DNA from: Desulfurobacterium sp. TC5-1
Lineage (GTDB): Bacteria > Aquificota > Aquificia > Desulfurobacteriales > Desulfurobacteriaceae
Direction: 5' to 3'
Assembly: GCF_000421485.1 (NCBI RefSeq)
Contig: NZ_ATXC01000001.1
Location: forward strand, 1,373,775-1,437,774
DNA: 64,000 bases
This document shows, one piece after another, positions 17,315 through 26,647 of the stretch. Positions within the stretch are counted from its first letter, which is position 1. Each line of letters starts with the position of its first letter. The translations under genes and the position numbers were made by a program. Below the pieces are notes generated by a model. That model was not told the DNA's origin. It was given only the letters and a program-made list of their open reading frames with translations, and searched no databases.

Positions 17315-18382
17315 ATGGGAACTAAAATGAAAATTATCCACGTTGATACAGAAAAAGGCTGGAGAGGTGGAGAACAGCAGCTTTTCTACCTACTAAAAGG
17401 CCTAAACAAAAAGAATGTTAATCAAGCCGTTGCATGTGTAAAAGGTGAAGAACTGTGGAAAAGATGTAAAAAATCGGGAATAAAAACGGTAGATTTAACC
17501 GGCAACCAGATAAAAGATATATTTATCCTTGGAACAGAAGGAAAATGGGCAGATATAATACATGCACACAACGCAAAGGGACACAACATATCAGTAGCTT
17601 CGAAACCAATTCATAGAAAAAAAGTCATATACACAAGACGGGTAGATTACCCTGTTAAAAACAATTTTTTAACAAAATTTAAATACCGTAACACTGATAA
17701 AATCATATCTATAACAAAAACTGTACAAAAAATATTGGAAGAATCCGGAATAAAATCAGAAGTAATCTATAGTAGTGTAGAAAAGGATATCAATAATAAA
17801 ATAGATACAAAGAAAGTAACACAAATAAAGAAATCTTTCAAAAATAATATACTTATAGGAAATGTTGGTGCTTTAACTGAACAAAAAAACCAGTTTTTAT
17901 TTATAGACATGGCTAATCTAATTTCAAAACAAATTAAAAACTCATTTTTCCCGATTATAGGAAGTGGAAAATTACTAAATCAGCTCAAAAAGTATGCTAA
18001 AGATAGAGAAATATCAGACAGAATAAAATTTTTAGGATTTAAAGAAGATATTTTGAACTATATAAAAGCACTTGATGTATTTGTCCTGACATCAAACAAC
18101 GAAGGCCTTGGAAGTACTATTCTTCAAGCTATGATGTTAGAAGTTCCTGTTGTTGCGACAGACGCGGGAGGCGTAAGAGAGGTCGTAATTAACGGGAAAA
18201 CGGGACTTTTGGTTCCCAAAAACAATCCTAAGGCACTTTCTACCGCTGTTATAAGGATTTTAAGGGATGAAAAATTGAGAAAAAGCCTTATAATTAACGC
18301 CCGCAAATTCGTTAACGAAAACTTCACAGTTGATAAAATGGTAAATGCATATTTCCAGCTCTACGGGGAGGTAATAGAGTGA
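17315..18382 (+). CDS. GT4-family glycosyltransferase
   Basis: 355 residues with two Rossmann-like domains. The N-terminal half has the G-x-RGGE-Q motif of GT4 enzymes. The C-terminal half has the donor site: a NEGLGSTILQAMMLEVPVVA stretch with the E-x7-E-like spacing, then D-A-GGVREV. Such enzymes add a sugar to a lipid, LPS or protein acceptor; the sugar is unknown. Codons around 17700-17960 are clearly more A/T-rich than in the neighbouring dnaA, a mild sign of a different origin. It overlaps dnaA by four bases, so the two are co-expressed. Confidence 0.8.
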   Translation: MGTKMKIIHVDTEKGWRGGEQQLFYLLKGLNKKNVNQAVACVKGEELWKRCKKSGIKTVDLTGNQIKDIFILGTEGKWADIIHAHNAKGHNISVASKPIHRKKVIYTRRVDYPVKNNFLTKFKYRNTDKIISITKTVQKILEESGIKSEVIYSSVEKDINNKIDTKKVTQIKKSFKNNILIGNVGALTEQKNQFLFIDMANLISKQIKNSFFPIIGSGKLLNQLKKYAKDREISDRIKFLGFKEDILNYIKALDVFVLTSNNEGLGSTILQAMMLEVPVVATDAGGVREVVINGKTGLLVPKNNPKALSTAVIRILRDEKLRKSLIINARKFVNENFTVDKMVNAYFQLYGEVIE

Positions 18383-19734
18383 AGGCTATATGGGACAAGT
18401 GTTTAAATGACCTAAAAAAGTCCATCAAAAGCCATGAATACAAAGCCTGGATAAAGGATCTTGAATTTGTATCTATAACCGGCAACAAACTGGTAATCAA
18501 GGCAAAAGACCACATAACAAAAGAGCTTATAGAAAAGAGATACCTCCCCGCCATAAAAGATGTAGTTGCCAAAAATTTTAGCAAGCCCCTTAACATATCA
18601 ATAGTTTTAAAGGGTAATACCGCAAGAGTCCTTGAATTAGATTTAAGGGCAAAAAAGAAAAAGGCAGAAAACAAGATAGAGTCCAACTTGAATCCCAAAT
18701 ACACATTCGAAAACTTTATAGTCGGTGCAAGCAACCAGTTTGCCCATGCTGCTGCGATAGCAGTAGCCGAAAATCCCGGAAAAGCCTACAACCCGCTCTT
18801 TATATATGGAGGTGTGGGGCTGGGAAAAACTCATCTTATGCAGGCAATAGGAAACTTCATAAAAACGATGTATCCATCAAAAACGGTTGTTTACGTTACT
18901 ACGGAAAGCTTCATGAACGACCTCATAGATTCGCTGAGAAACGACAGAATGACAGAATTCAGAGAAAAGTACAGAACCGTTGATGTTCTTCTCATTGACG
19001 ACATCCAGTTCATAAGCGGTAAAGACAGGACTCAGATTGAGTTTTTCCATACATTCAACGCGCTTCACGGCTCAGGAAAACAAGTTGTTCTGACAAGCGA
19101 TAGACCACCAAGAGAAATCCCGATGCTTACAGAAAGACTTAGAAGCCGTTTCGAATGGGGATTGATCGCTGATATACAGCCACCAGACTTTGAAACGAGA
19201 ATAGCAATCCTGAGGCGTAAAGCGGAAGATGAGGGAATCGAAGTTTCAGATTCAGTCCTCAAGCTCATAGCAAGCAGAATAAAATCAAACATCAGACAGC
19301 TGGAAGGGGCATTACTGAAACTTAAAGCTAAAGCTCAACTCGAAGGAAAGCCTCTTGACGAAGAATTGGTGAAAAGTGCACTAAGAATAGAACCCGGAAT
19401 AGCTCAACCACCGTCAAACGAGTCTGAACACCTACCTGTTGATGAGATTAAAAAAGTCGTATCTCAGGTTATGGGTGTAACCATTGAAGAACTTGACGGA
19501 AGCTCAAGAAAAAAACACATAGCATTAGCAAGGCAAGTTGCCATGTACCTGTGTAAGAAATTTGGGAACTATTCATTTCCAAAGATTGCATCAGCTTTTA
19601 ACAGAAGTGACCACACAACTGCCATGCACGCGTTTAACAGGATAAAAGAGCTAAGAGAAAAAGACACAGAAATTAATCAAATTATTACAGAGATCGAGAG
19701 TACGCTAACGCGCTTGATAGATACATCGGTGTAA
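18379..19734 (+). CDS. dnaA: Chromosomal replication initiator DnaA
   Basis: 451 residues. Domain I covers about 1-75. The AAA+ domain starts near 110 with Walker A GGVGLGKTH (about 149-157), Walker B LLIDDIQF and sensor tracts. Domain IV carries the DNA-binding signature ending in DHTTAMHAFNRI. DnaA-ATP melts the origin. Start is GTG 18379, overlapping the glycosyltransferase stop (GTGA). The cluster of DnaA boxes immediately downstream is its binding site, and probably also controls dnaN expression. Confidence 0.97.
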   Translation: MKAIWDKCLNDLKKSIKSHEYKAWIKDLEFVSITGNKLVIKAKDHITKELIEKRYLPAIKDVVAKNFSKPLNISIVLKGNTARVLELDLRAKKKKAENKIESNLNPKYTFENFIVGASNQFAHAAAIAVAENPGKAYNPLFIYGGVGLGKTHLMQAIGNFIKTMYPSKTVVYVTTESFMNDLIDSLRNDRMTEFREKYRTVDVLLIDDIQFISGKDRTQIEFFHTFNALHGSGKQVVLTSDRPPREIPMLTERLRSRFEWGLIADIQPPDFETRIAILRRKAEDEGIEVSDSVLKLIASRIKSNIRQLEGALLKLKAKAQLEGKPLDEELVKSALRIEPGIAQPPSNESEHLPVDEIKKVVSQVMGVTIEELDGSSRKKHIALARQVAMYLCKKFGNYSFPKIASAFNRSDHTTAMHAFNRIKELREKDTEINQIITEIESTLTRLIDTSV

Positions 19735-19735
19735 G

Positions 19736-19996
19736 TTATCCACAGTAACTGTGGATAACTCTTGTGGATAACTGTTGTGGACAACTCTAAACTTGTGGAT
19801 AAACTAAAAAGCGTTCCACTTATCCACAGAAATTTATTCAAACTGTGGATAAGTTAAAACTTATCCACATAGTTATCCACATAGTTATTCACACACTGTT
19901 GCAGGAATTTTATACAATATAAAGGGCTAAACAGTTTTTGCATAAATTATGTGCACTATATGACTATGATGAGTCCAAAAGGGAGGAAACTCCAAA
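19736..19996. other. oriC: Replication origin (oriC) with ten DnaA boxes
   Basis: Eight exact TTATCCACA boxes and two single-mismatch ones lie within about 160 bases. Plus-strand boxes: 19736-19744, 19820-19828, 19861-19869, 19873-19881 and the variant TTATTCACA at 19885-19893. Minus-strand boxes: 19750-19758, 19763-19771, 19794-19802, 19844-19852 and the variant at 19776-19784. They are followed by an A/T-rich stretch (19907-19925) that could be the unwinding element or a dnaN promoter. The dnaA-oriC-dnaN order and a + strand composition change at this point support origin function. Confidence 0.9.
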
Positions 19997-21094
19997 ATGA
20001 AGATTAAAATAAATAAGGAAGTATTAAAAGAGGCTGTGAAAAAAGTTGCGCCAGCAGCCGACAGAAAGGGCAACATTCCGATTCTTTCGAACATACTTCT
20101 TGTTGCCAGTGACAACACACTTTCTCTTTACGCAACGGATCTTGATATAGGTATAGCGACAATTGTTAACTGTGAAGTAATAGAAGAAGGTAATACTACG
20201 GTAAATGCTCAGAAACTGATGAAGCTTGTTTCAAGCCTTTCCGTTGAAGAGGTAGAGTGTGAAGTGGAAGGAAACATGTTTACAGTAAGAACAATGGGAT
20301 CAAGATTTTCACTTGCCACCCTGCCGCCTGATGAGTTTCCGCAGATAAAGATAAAAGGTGAAAACGAAGTTTCATTGCCTTCGGAAGAAATTGATAAGGC
20401 TATCAGAAAGGTCGCATATGCGGCGAGCAGAGATGAGGTAAGGTACAACCTTATGGGAGTCTATCTAAATTCCAACGGTGAGAGAATAGATGCGGTTGCT
20501 ACTGATGGTCATAGATTGGCCCTCTATGTTATGGATGCTTCTGTTGCAGAATTTGGTGTTATCATTCCAAAGAGAACACTTGGGGAATTAAAGAGACTTT
20601 TAAAGGGAAGTGGTGAGGTTAAGATTTCAACCGAAGGTAATCAAATATTTTTTGAAATAGATGATACTTACCTTTTCAGCTCTGTTATTGAAGGAGAGTA
20701 TCCAGACTACATGGCTGTTATTCCAGAAGACAATCCGCTTAAGGCTGTGGTTAATAAGGATGAATTTTTAACGGCACTCAAAGAGGTTTCAGTCATATAC
20801 GAGAGGGATGATACTCAACCTGTTATTATGATCTTTAATCCGGACAGAGTAAAACTTGTTGCAAGGCGTTTTGATTCTATAGATGCCAGTGAGGAAGCTG
20901 AGGTTGAAGTTCCCTGTGAGTACAACGGTGAGGAGTTCGAAATAGCTTTCAACGTTAAACATATGGTAGAGGCTGTTGGAAGTTTCGATAGTGATACTAT
21001 CACCATTTCAATGGATGGTCCTATGACTCAGGTTTTACTTGAAAGCAGTGAAGAGCCTCAGATAAAATGTGTAATAATGCCTATGAAGATTTAA
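19997..21094 (+). CDS. dnaN: DNA polymerase III beta subunit (sliding clamp)
   Basis: 365 residues with the three-fold repeated clamp fold and the conserved C-terminal P-M-x-I tail. Typical features are the N-terminal KINKEVLKEAV start and the ATDGHRLALY motif near residue 170. It forms the ring that tethers the replicative polymerase. ATG 19997 follows GGGAGGA. The clear G/T richness on the plus strand begins here, compared with the A-rich dnaA coding strand. Confidence 0.97.
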   Translation: MKIKINKEVLKEAVKKVAPAADRKGNIPILSNILLVASDNTLSLYATDLDIGIATIVNCEVIEEGNTTVNAQKLMKLVSSLSVEEVECEVEGNMFTVRTMGSRFSLATLPPDEFPQIKIKGENEVSLPSEEIDKAIRKVAYAASRDEVRYNLMGVYLNSNGERIDAVATDGHRLALYVMDASVAEFGVIIPKRTLGELKRLLKGSGEVKISTEGNQIFFEIDDTYLFSSVIEGEYPDYMAVIPEDNPLKAVVNKDEFLTALKEVSVIYERDDTQPVIMIFNPDRVKLVARRFDSIDASEEAEVEVPCEYNGEEFEIAFNVKHMVEAVGSFDSDTITISMDGPMTQVLLESSEEPQIKCVIMPMKI

Positions 21095-21096
21095 AG

Positions 21097-21615
21097 ATGA
21101 GTAGCATTCCTAATACGCTTACCTTTTTGAGAATACTCTTTATTCCGTTTATAGTTTTCTTTATTGTTGACGGAATGTATATGGTCTCTTTTGTTCTTTT
21201 TATAATTTCCTCCCTTACAGATTTTTTAGATGGCTATCTTGCAAGGCGCATGGCAAGCGTTACGAACTTTGGAAAGCTTTTAGATCCTGTTGCGGATAAA
21301 ATTCTTACATCGTCTGTTTTGATTGCTTTGACCTACAAGCATCTGTGTGATCCATTTTCCGTTACAGCGATAGTTGCAAGGGAAGAAGCAGTTACGGGAT
21401 TAAGGGCAATTGCGGCTTCAAAGGGAAAGGTTCTTCCTGCTGGAAGTTTTGGGAAGTTGAAAACCGTGTTTATAATGGTTTCTATTCTGCTTCTCCTTTC
21501 TGGTTTTAAGCGTTACGGAGAAATTCTTTTAATGGTTTCAGCTTTTGTTGCTATTTACTCTGGTGCAATCTACTTCTATAACTTTTTTAGATTAAGTGGA
21601 GAAGAAAATGGATAG
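21097..21615 (+). CDS. pgsA: CDP-diacylglycerol-glycerol-3-phosphate phosphatidyltransferase
   Basis: About 172 residues from ATG 21097, two bases after dnaN. An upstream ATG at 21067 inside dnaN would add ten unlikely residues. The CDP-alcohol phosphotransferase motif D-G-x2-A-R-x8-G-x3-D-x3-D is complete near residues 37-59, and there are about four membrane helices. It makes phosphatidylglycerophosphate, the first committed step to phosphatidylglycerol and cardiolipin. Co-located with plsY, so the two lipid genes ride in one operon with dnaN. Confidence 0.9.
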   Translation: MSSIPNTLTFLRILFIPFIVFFIVDGMYMVSFVLFIISSLTDFLDGYLARRMASVTNFGKLLDPVADKILTSSVLIALTYKHLCDPFSVTAIVAREEAVTGLRAIAASKGKVLPAGSFGKLKTVFIMVSILLLLSGFKRYGEILLMVSAFVAIYSGAIYFYNFFRLSGEENG

Positions 21616-22204
21616 TGCTACGTTAAAGGTTTTGATAGTTGTTCTTTCGTTTCTTTCAGGTTCCATCCCTTTTGGCTACATAATAGGGAAACTAAAAGGT
21701 GTTGACGTTAGAAAGTACGGAAGTGGAAATATTGGTGCTACAAATGTTTCAAGAGTTTTAGGAAAAAAAGTTGGCCTTTTAGTTCTGATACTTGATGCAC
21801 TGAAAGGTGCTATTCCCGTTCTGGTTGTAAAATCTGTCGGACTGCCGCTTCACTATCAGCTTATGGCAGCTCTTTTTGCCGTTTTAGGTCATTGCTTTTC
21901 ACCGTTTTTAAGGTTTAGAGGAGGAAAAGGAGTCGCAACAGGTATAGGTGCATTTCTGGTTATTTCACCGATAAATGCTCTTCTTGCGGTGTGCGTTTTT
22001 ATTTTCATTTTTACCATTACAAGGTATGTTTCACTTAGTTCAATAACGGCAGTTGCAACGTACATTGTGGCTTTTAAATTTCTTGTTTCTCCCTGTCCTG
22101 ACCATTTCTTTTTTGTAGCCGTTGCAGGTTTTGTAATAATAGCTAAACACTACGCTAATATCGTGAGACTCATTAAAGGCGAGGAAAAGAAGTATGGATC
22201 TTAA
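21608..22204 (+). CDS. plsY: Acyl-phosphate glycerol-3-phosphate acyltransferase
   Basis: About 198 residues from ATG 21608, overlapping pgsA by eight bases; a GTG at 21596 is less likely. The membrane protein has the PlsY motifs: GSGNIGATN near residue 40 and FRGGKGVATG near residue 102. It transfers an acyl group from acyl-phosphate to glycerol-3-phosphate, the first acylation in phospholipid synthesis. Confidence 0.92.
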   Translation: MDSATLKVLIVVLSFLSGSIPFGYIIGKLKGVDVRKYGSGNIGATNVSRVLGKKVGLLVLILDALKGAIPVLVVKSVGLPLHYQLMAALFAVLGHCFSPFLRFRGGKGVATGIGAFLVISPINALLAVCVFIFIFTITRYVSLSSITAVATYIVAFKFLVSPCPDHFFFVAVAGFVIIAKHYANIVRLIKGEEKKYGS

Positions 22205-23078
22205 GATGTATCTTAAAGAGAGAAAAGCTTTCATAGATGAAATTTTGACAGATTATCTTCCTGAGGAGCCGCCGTTTGGTAAGAGGCTTTACGAGGCGGT
22301 AAAGTATTCTCTTACTGTTGGTGGAAAGAGGTTAAGACCAATACTTTGTATGGCCGGTTGTGAGATTGTCGGAGGAGATATAGAAAAGGCTGTTCCTGTT
22401 GCTGTGGCGCTTGAGATGATTCACACCTATTCTCTCGTCCATGATGACCTTCCTGCCATGGATAACGATACGTTAAGGCGGGGACATCCAACAACCTGGA
22501 AAAAGTTTGATGAAGCTACGGCAATTTTAGCAGGAGATGCTCTTTTGAACAGGGCTTTTGAGGTTTTAGCCGATTGTTCTCTTAATTCGGAATTAAAGTT
22601 AAAGGTTATCTCTGAAATTGGAAAGGCTGCCGGCATGCTTGGTATGGTGTTGGGACAGCAGTGTGATATGGAAGCAGAAGGGAGAAAGGATGTATCACTT
22701 GAAGAGCTTGAATTTATTCACAGACACAAGACAGGTGCCTTGATAACCGCTTCTGTTGTTTCAGGTGGTATTGTCGGTGGTGGCAGTGAAGATGAGATAG
22801 AGGTTTTGAGAAACTATGGGCAGCTTATTGGTTATGCCTTTCAGATAATAGACGATGTTCTTGATGTTATTGGTGACCAGTCAAAGATAGGAAAGAATGT
22901 AGGTTCTGATGTTGAAAAGGGAAAGGTTACGTTTGTTACCTTCTACGGCGTGGAAGGAGCAAAGAAAAAGGCTGAAGAGGCTGTAAATAAAGCAGTTAGC
23001 CTGCTTGGGATTTTTGATGAGGAAAAGAGAGAACCTCTTGAACGGATAGCCCGTTTCATAGTGGAGCGGGAGTATTGA
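22194..23078 (+). CDS. ispA: Polyprenyl diphosphate synthase (farnesyl/geranylgeranyl type)
   Basis: 294 residues with the two Asp-rich motifs DDLPAMD (about 83-89) and DDVLD (about 223-227), and the GGKRLRP stretch near residue 44. In family terms this is the short-chain class related to IspA, making farnesyl or geranylgeranyl diphosphate. Chain length cannot be set safely from sequence. Overlaps plsY by 11 bases. It is followed by dxs, so two isoprenoid genes sit side by side. Confidence 0.85.
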   Translation: MDLKMYLKERKAFIDEILTDYLPEEPPFGKRLYEAVKYSLTVGGKRLRPILCMAGCEIVGGDIEKAVPVAVALEMIHTYSLVHDDLPAMDNDTLRRGHPTTWKKFDEATAILAGDALLNRAFEVLADCSLNSELKLKVISEIGKAAGMLGMVLGQQCDMEAEGRKDVSLEELEFIHRHKTGALITASVVSGGIVGGGSEDEIEVLRNYGQLIGYAFQIIDDVLDVIGDQSKIGKNVGSDVEKGKVTFVTFYGVEGAKKKAEEAVNKAVSLLGIFDEEKREPLERIARFIVEREY

Positions 23079-23123
23079 TTTCTTATAATAGTTATGGGTA
23101 CTGTTTAGAGGGGAGGTAGTTTA

Positions 23124-24989
23124 TTGATTTTGGATAGAGTGAACGGTCCTGAAGATTTAAAAAAACTTTCCATAAATGAGTTAAAACAGCTTTCAGAAGA
23201 ACTGAGAAAGTACATAATAGATGTTGTAACCAAAACAGGAGGACATCTTGCATCTTCTTTGGGTGTTGTTGAACTTACAATAGCACTTTTAAAGGTTTTT
23301 TCGCCGCCTGAAGATGAGATAGTATGGGATGTCGGACATCAAGCCTACTCTTACAAGATCCTTACAGACAGAAAAGATAGATTTCCAACGCTCAGACAGT
23401 ATAAAGGTATTTCAGGCTTCCCGTCAATAAAAGAGAGTCCCTATGATGCCTTTGGTGCGGGTCATAGCAGTATTTCCATATCAGCAGCTCTTGGAATAAA
23501 AGTTGCAAAGAGGCTTAAAGGCGAAAAGGGAAAGGTTATTGCCGTAATTGGTGACGGTGCCTTAACGGCAGGTGAGGCTTATGAAGGTCTAAACAACGCC
23601 GGCCAGCTGAAGGAGGATTTAATTGTTATCCTTAACGACAACAGGATGTCTATATCGCCAAACATCGGTGCCATGGCAAACTACCTTATTAGAGTCACTA
23701 CCGATGAGTGGCTCAGAAAGACGAAGGGACATTTTGAAAAGGTTGTTAAAAAGATTTTTGGTGAACGTATATACAAGCGAATGAAGCGTTTTGAAGACTT
23801 AATAGTTAAGGGATTGTTTCCTCCAGGTATGCTTTTTGAAGAACTTGGTTTTAGATACATAGGTCCTGTTGATGGTCACAATCTGGAGACGCTTATTCCC
23901 GTTCTTGAAAATGTTTCGAAAATGAAAGGACCTACGCTCGTTCACGTTTTAACTAAAAAAGGCAAAGGATATGAACCGGCAGAGAAAAGACCGGACAAGT
24001 TTCACGGTGTTCCAAAGAAAAAGATATCCGTTTCTGTTGAAAAGCCCATTCCAAAGTGGACTTCAGTCTTTTCGGACGCTCTTATAGAGCTTGCCAGTAA
24101 AGATGAGAGAATTGTTGCAATAACGGCTGCCATGCCTTCGGGAACGGGACTTGATAAGTTTCAGGAAAGGTTTCCAGACAGGTACTTTGATGTAGGTATT
24201 GCCGAACAGCACGCCGTTACATTTGGAGCCGGACTTGCAAAGAAGGGGCTAAGACCTGTGGTTGCCATATATTCAACGTTCCTTCAGAGGGCTTACGACC
24301 AGATTATCCACGATGTTGCACTTCAGGAACTTCCCGTTATTTTTGCAATTGATAGAGGCGGTATTGTGGGCGAAGATGGTGCAACGCATCACGGTGTTTT
24401 TGACCTTTCCTACCTTCGAATAGTGCCAAACGTTATTGTTTCTGCACCAAAAGATGAAAATGAGTTGAGAAATCTCTTATACACCGCTGTTAAGTCAAAA
24501 CTTCCATTTGCCATAAGGTATCCTCGAGGAGCTGCAACGGGTGTCGATATAGAAAGCGGTTTTAAAGATATTCCGATAGGAAGCTGGGAAATTTTAAAGG
24601 AAGGAAAGGACCTTGCTGTTATTGCTGCGGGATGGGAGGTAAATCAGGCCCTTGAAGCGGCAAAAGAACTTGAGAAGAAAGGTTTAAGCGTTACGGTTGT
24701 CAATGCAAGATTTATAAAGCCGATTGATGAGGTTCTTTTAACCGATATAGCAAAGAAGCACAGTCTTATCATAACAGTTGAAGAGAACACAGTTAAGGGT
24801 GGTCTTGGCGGTGCTGTTGATGAGTTTTTAAGTAGCTGGTATGACGGGAAAGTTTATAACATTGGGGTTCCTGACATGTTTATAGAACATGGTGACCAGA
24901 TGCTGTTGAGGGAAAAGTTGGGATTAACAGGAAAAGAGATAGCAGAAAGGATAATGAAGATTTTAAGGGGAAGGGAGGTTACTGCTTAA
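23124..24989 (+). CDS. dxs: 1-deoxy-D-xylulose-5-phosphate synthase
   Basis: 621 residues. The thiamine diphosphate core has the GDGALTAGEAYEGLN stretch near residue 150, and the catalytic DRGGIVGEDGATHHG stretch lies near residue 412. It condenses pyruvate and glyceraldehyde-3-phosphate, the first step of the MEP isoprenoid pathway. TTG 23124 follows a GGGGAGG site about seven bases upstream. It converges with rapZ; the two stops overlap by 11 bases, so there is no room for a separate terminator. Confidence 0.95.
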   Translation: MILDRVNGPEDLKKLSINELKQLSEELRKYIIDVVTKTGGHLASSLGVVELTIALLKVFSPPEDEIVWDVGHQAYSYKILTDRKDRFPTLRQYKGISGFPSIKESPYDAFGAGHSSISISAALGIKVAKRLKGEKGKVIAVIGDGALTAGEAYEGLNNAGQLKEDLIVILNDNRMSISPNIGAMANYLIRVTTDEWLRKTKGHFEKVVKKIFGERIYKRMKRFEDLIVKGLFPPGMLFEELGFRYIGPVDGHNLETLIPVLENVSKMKGPTLVHVLTKKGKGYEPAEKRPDKFHGVPKKKISVSVEKPIPKWTSVFSDALIELASKDERIVAITAAMPSGTGLDKFQERFPDRYFDVGIAEQHAVTFGAGLAKKGLRPVVAIYSTFLQRAYDQIIHDVALQELPVIFAIDRGGIVGEDGATHHGVFDLSYLRIVPNVIVSAPKDENELRNLLYTAVKSKLPFAIRYPRGAATGVDIESGFKDIPIGSWEILKEGKDLAVIAAGWEVNQALEAAKELEKKGLSVTVVNARFIKPIDEVLLTDIAKKHSLIITVEENTVKGGLGGAVDEFLSSWYDGKVYNIGVPDMFIEHGDQMLLREKLGLTGKEIAERIMKILRGREVTA

Positions 24990-25869
24990 CTTTTTTTCTT
25001 TCTTTCTGTTCCCTGTGTTCCACAAATATATCAAAGTCGGGAAACTCTTTTGCGGCTGCTTCCGCAAGAATTTCGGCAATTGCCACTGAACGGTGCTGTC
25101 CGCCAGTGCATCCAACGGCAAAAGTTAGATAACTTTTTCCTTCTTTGTAGTAGTGTGGAATTGTGAAGGAGATAAGATCCTTCAGTTTTTCTATGAAAGA
25201 TAGTGTTTCAGGAAATTTAAGAATAAACTCTTTTACCTCTCTATCCATTCCCGTTTTTGCCCTAAGTTCAGGGACAAAGTGGGGATTTGGAAGAAATCTT
25301 ACGTCAAAAACGTTGTCTGCTTCCTGTGGTATGCCGTACTTAAAGCCAAAGGATAGAAACGTTATCTTGAACGTTCCCTTTCCACCGGCTATGAGGTCTT
25401 TTATAAGCTGTTTGAGTTCGTGAGGCGTCATATGGGATGTATCTATAATTTTTGTCGCCTCTTCTTCTACAGGTTTCAGGTATTCAATTTCTTCTTCTAT
25501 AAGTTTTTGAAGACTTTTTTCAGATTCATATCTTTGAAGTGGATGTGGCCTTCTTGTTTCACTGAACCGTTTTATAAGTGTTTTTTCGTCAGCTTTAAAG
25601 AACCAGACTTCAACTTCAGGAAACTCTTTCTTTAATCTTCTGAGCATGCCACCTGCAAGTTCTCTGAATTTTGGATTTCTTATATCAAGAACGAGAGCGG
25701 CTCTGTGAATTTCAGGATTTTCGCTTATAAGGTGGAAAAGGTTTGGGATGAGGTCTGGTGGAATATTGTCTATACAATAGAACTCAAGATCTTCAAGGTA
25801 TTTAGCGGCGGTAGATTTTCCGCCTCCTGAGAGTCCGGTTATTATAATTATCTTTTTTGCTTCTTTCAT
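24979..25869 (-). CDS. rapZ: RapZ/YvcJ family P-loop nucleotide-binding protein
   Basis: 296 residues. Walker A GLSGGGKST lies at about 13-21. The RapZ-specific C-terminal domain has the G-C-T-G-G-Q-H-R-S-V motif near residue 265 and a conserved GFKYGIPxEAD stretch. In E. coli RapZ guides RNase E to the GlmZ RNA; in Bacillus YvcJ binds nucleotides. In this lineage the partner RNA is unknown. Its start overlaps the preceding beta-propeller gene by four bases. Confidence 0.9.
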   Translation of the reverse strand: MKEAKKIIIITGLSGGGKSTAAKYLEDLEFYCIDNIPPDLIPNLFHLISENPEIHRAALVLDIRNPKFRELAGGMLRRLKKEFPEVEVWFFKADEKTLIKRFSETRRPHPLQRYESEKSLQKLIEEEIEYLKPVEEEATKIIDTSHMTPHELKQLIKDLIAGGKGTFKITFLSFGFKYGIPQEADNVFDVRFLPNPHFVPELRAKTGMDREVKEFILKFPETLSFIEKLKDLISFTIPHYYKEGKSYLTFAVGCTGGQHRSVAIAEILAEAAAKEFPDFDIFVEHREQKERKKVKQ

Positions 25870-26645
25870 CTTTTAACCTTTAAAATTTTAACACTATTAG
25901 TATAAAATTGAGGTACGGTTAGTATACCATTTTTGTATCCTATGTCCGCTGGTGTGATTAAGCCTTTAAAAACAGGTATGGCTTTGTTGTTTTCTAATTT
26001 ATAGATAATGCCGTTTTTGAAGTCTGAAAAGAGAACGTTTCCTTTATCTGTTACGACTATTCCGTCAAGGTTTCCGTTGACCTTACAGAGAGTTTCTATC
26101 TTGCCGTTTTTTATTACCAATACCTTTCCTGTATTCCATGTTACACACAGTAGCGTGTTTCCTTTAAATATCAGTCCATTTGGTCCTTCAAGAAGTGGAG
26201 ATTTGATAAAAACTTCCGGTTCAAAGGTTGATAGAGGAATTTTGTAGATGGTATTTGTCTGTGTGTCAGAGATAAACAGTTCTTTACCGTTTGTTGTTAT
26301 GTCATTTAAAAATTGAGAACCTTTGATCGGAATTATTTTTTCTACTTTTCCGCTGTGAGGGTCTATTTCTAAAACTCTGTCTATGTCTGTTACAAACAGT
26401 TTTCCTTTTGCAAATGTTATTCCTTTTGGAGCGTTTAATTCCTTTGTGAGAATTTTATTGAAATTTCCGTTAAGATTTAAAACTGCTATGAATCCATCTC
26501 CATCTTTTGCAGATGGAGGAAGGTTGCCTATGTTTGAAACGTATATTTTTCCATGATAAATCTGGGCACTCTCCGGCGTTTTTAACGTTGCTGCGGAAGA
26601 TGAACAGGTAAAGATCAAAAAGAACAATATAAACACCTTTTTCAT
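25866..26645 (-). CDS. Secreted NHL/SMP-30-like beta-propeller protein
   Basis: 259 residues. A signal peptide of about 18 residues (MKKVFILFFLIF, then TCSSSAA) is followed by about five NHL-like repeats with recurring G-K-L/I-Y/F-V, D and G-I-x-F-x-N blades. The Cys in the TCSSSA tract could be a lipobox, but the flanking residues are not ideal. Members of this fold include lactonases and periplasmic binding scaffolds. I cannot assign a substrate. It sits between nadK and rapZ in one operon with a two-base gap to nadK. Confidence 0.6.
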   Translation of the reverse strand: MKKVFILFFLIFTCSSSAATLKTPESAQIYHGKIYVSNIGNLPPSAKDGDGFIAVLNLNGNFNKILTKELNAPKGITFAKGKLFVTDIDRVLEIDPHSGKVEKIIPIKGSQFLNDITTNGKELFISDTQTNTIYKIPLSTFEPEVFIKSPLLEGPNGLIFKGNTLLCVTWNTGKVLVIKNGKIETLCKVNGNLDGIVVTDKGNVLFSDFKNGIIYKLENNKAIPVFKGLITPADIGYKNGILTVPQFYTNSVKILKVKR

Positions 26646-26647
26646 TT

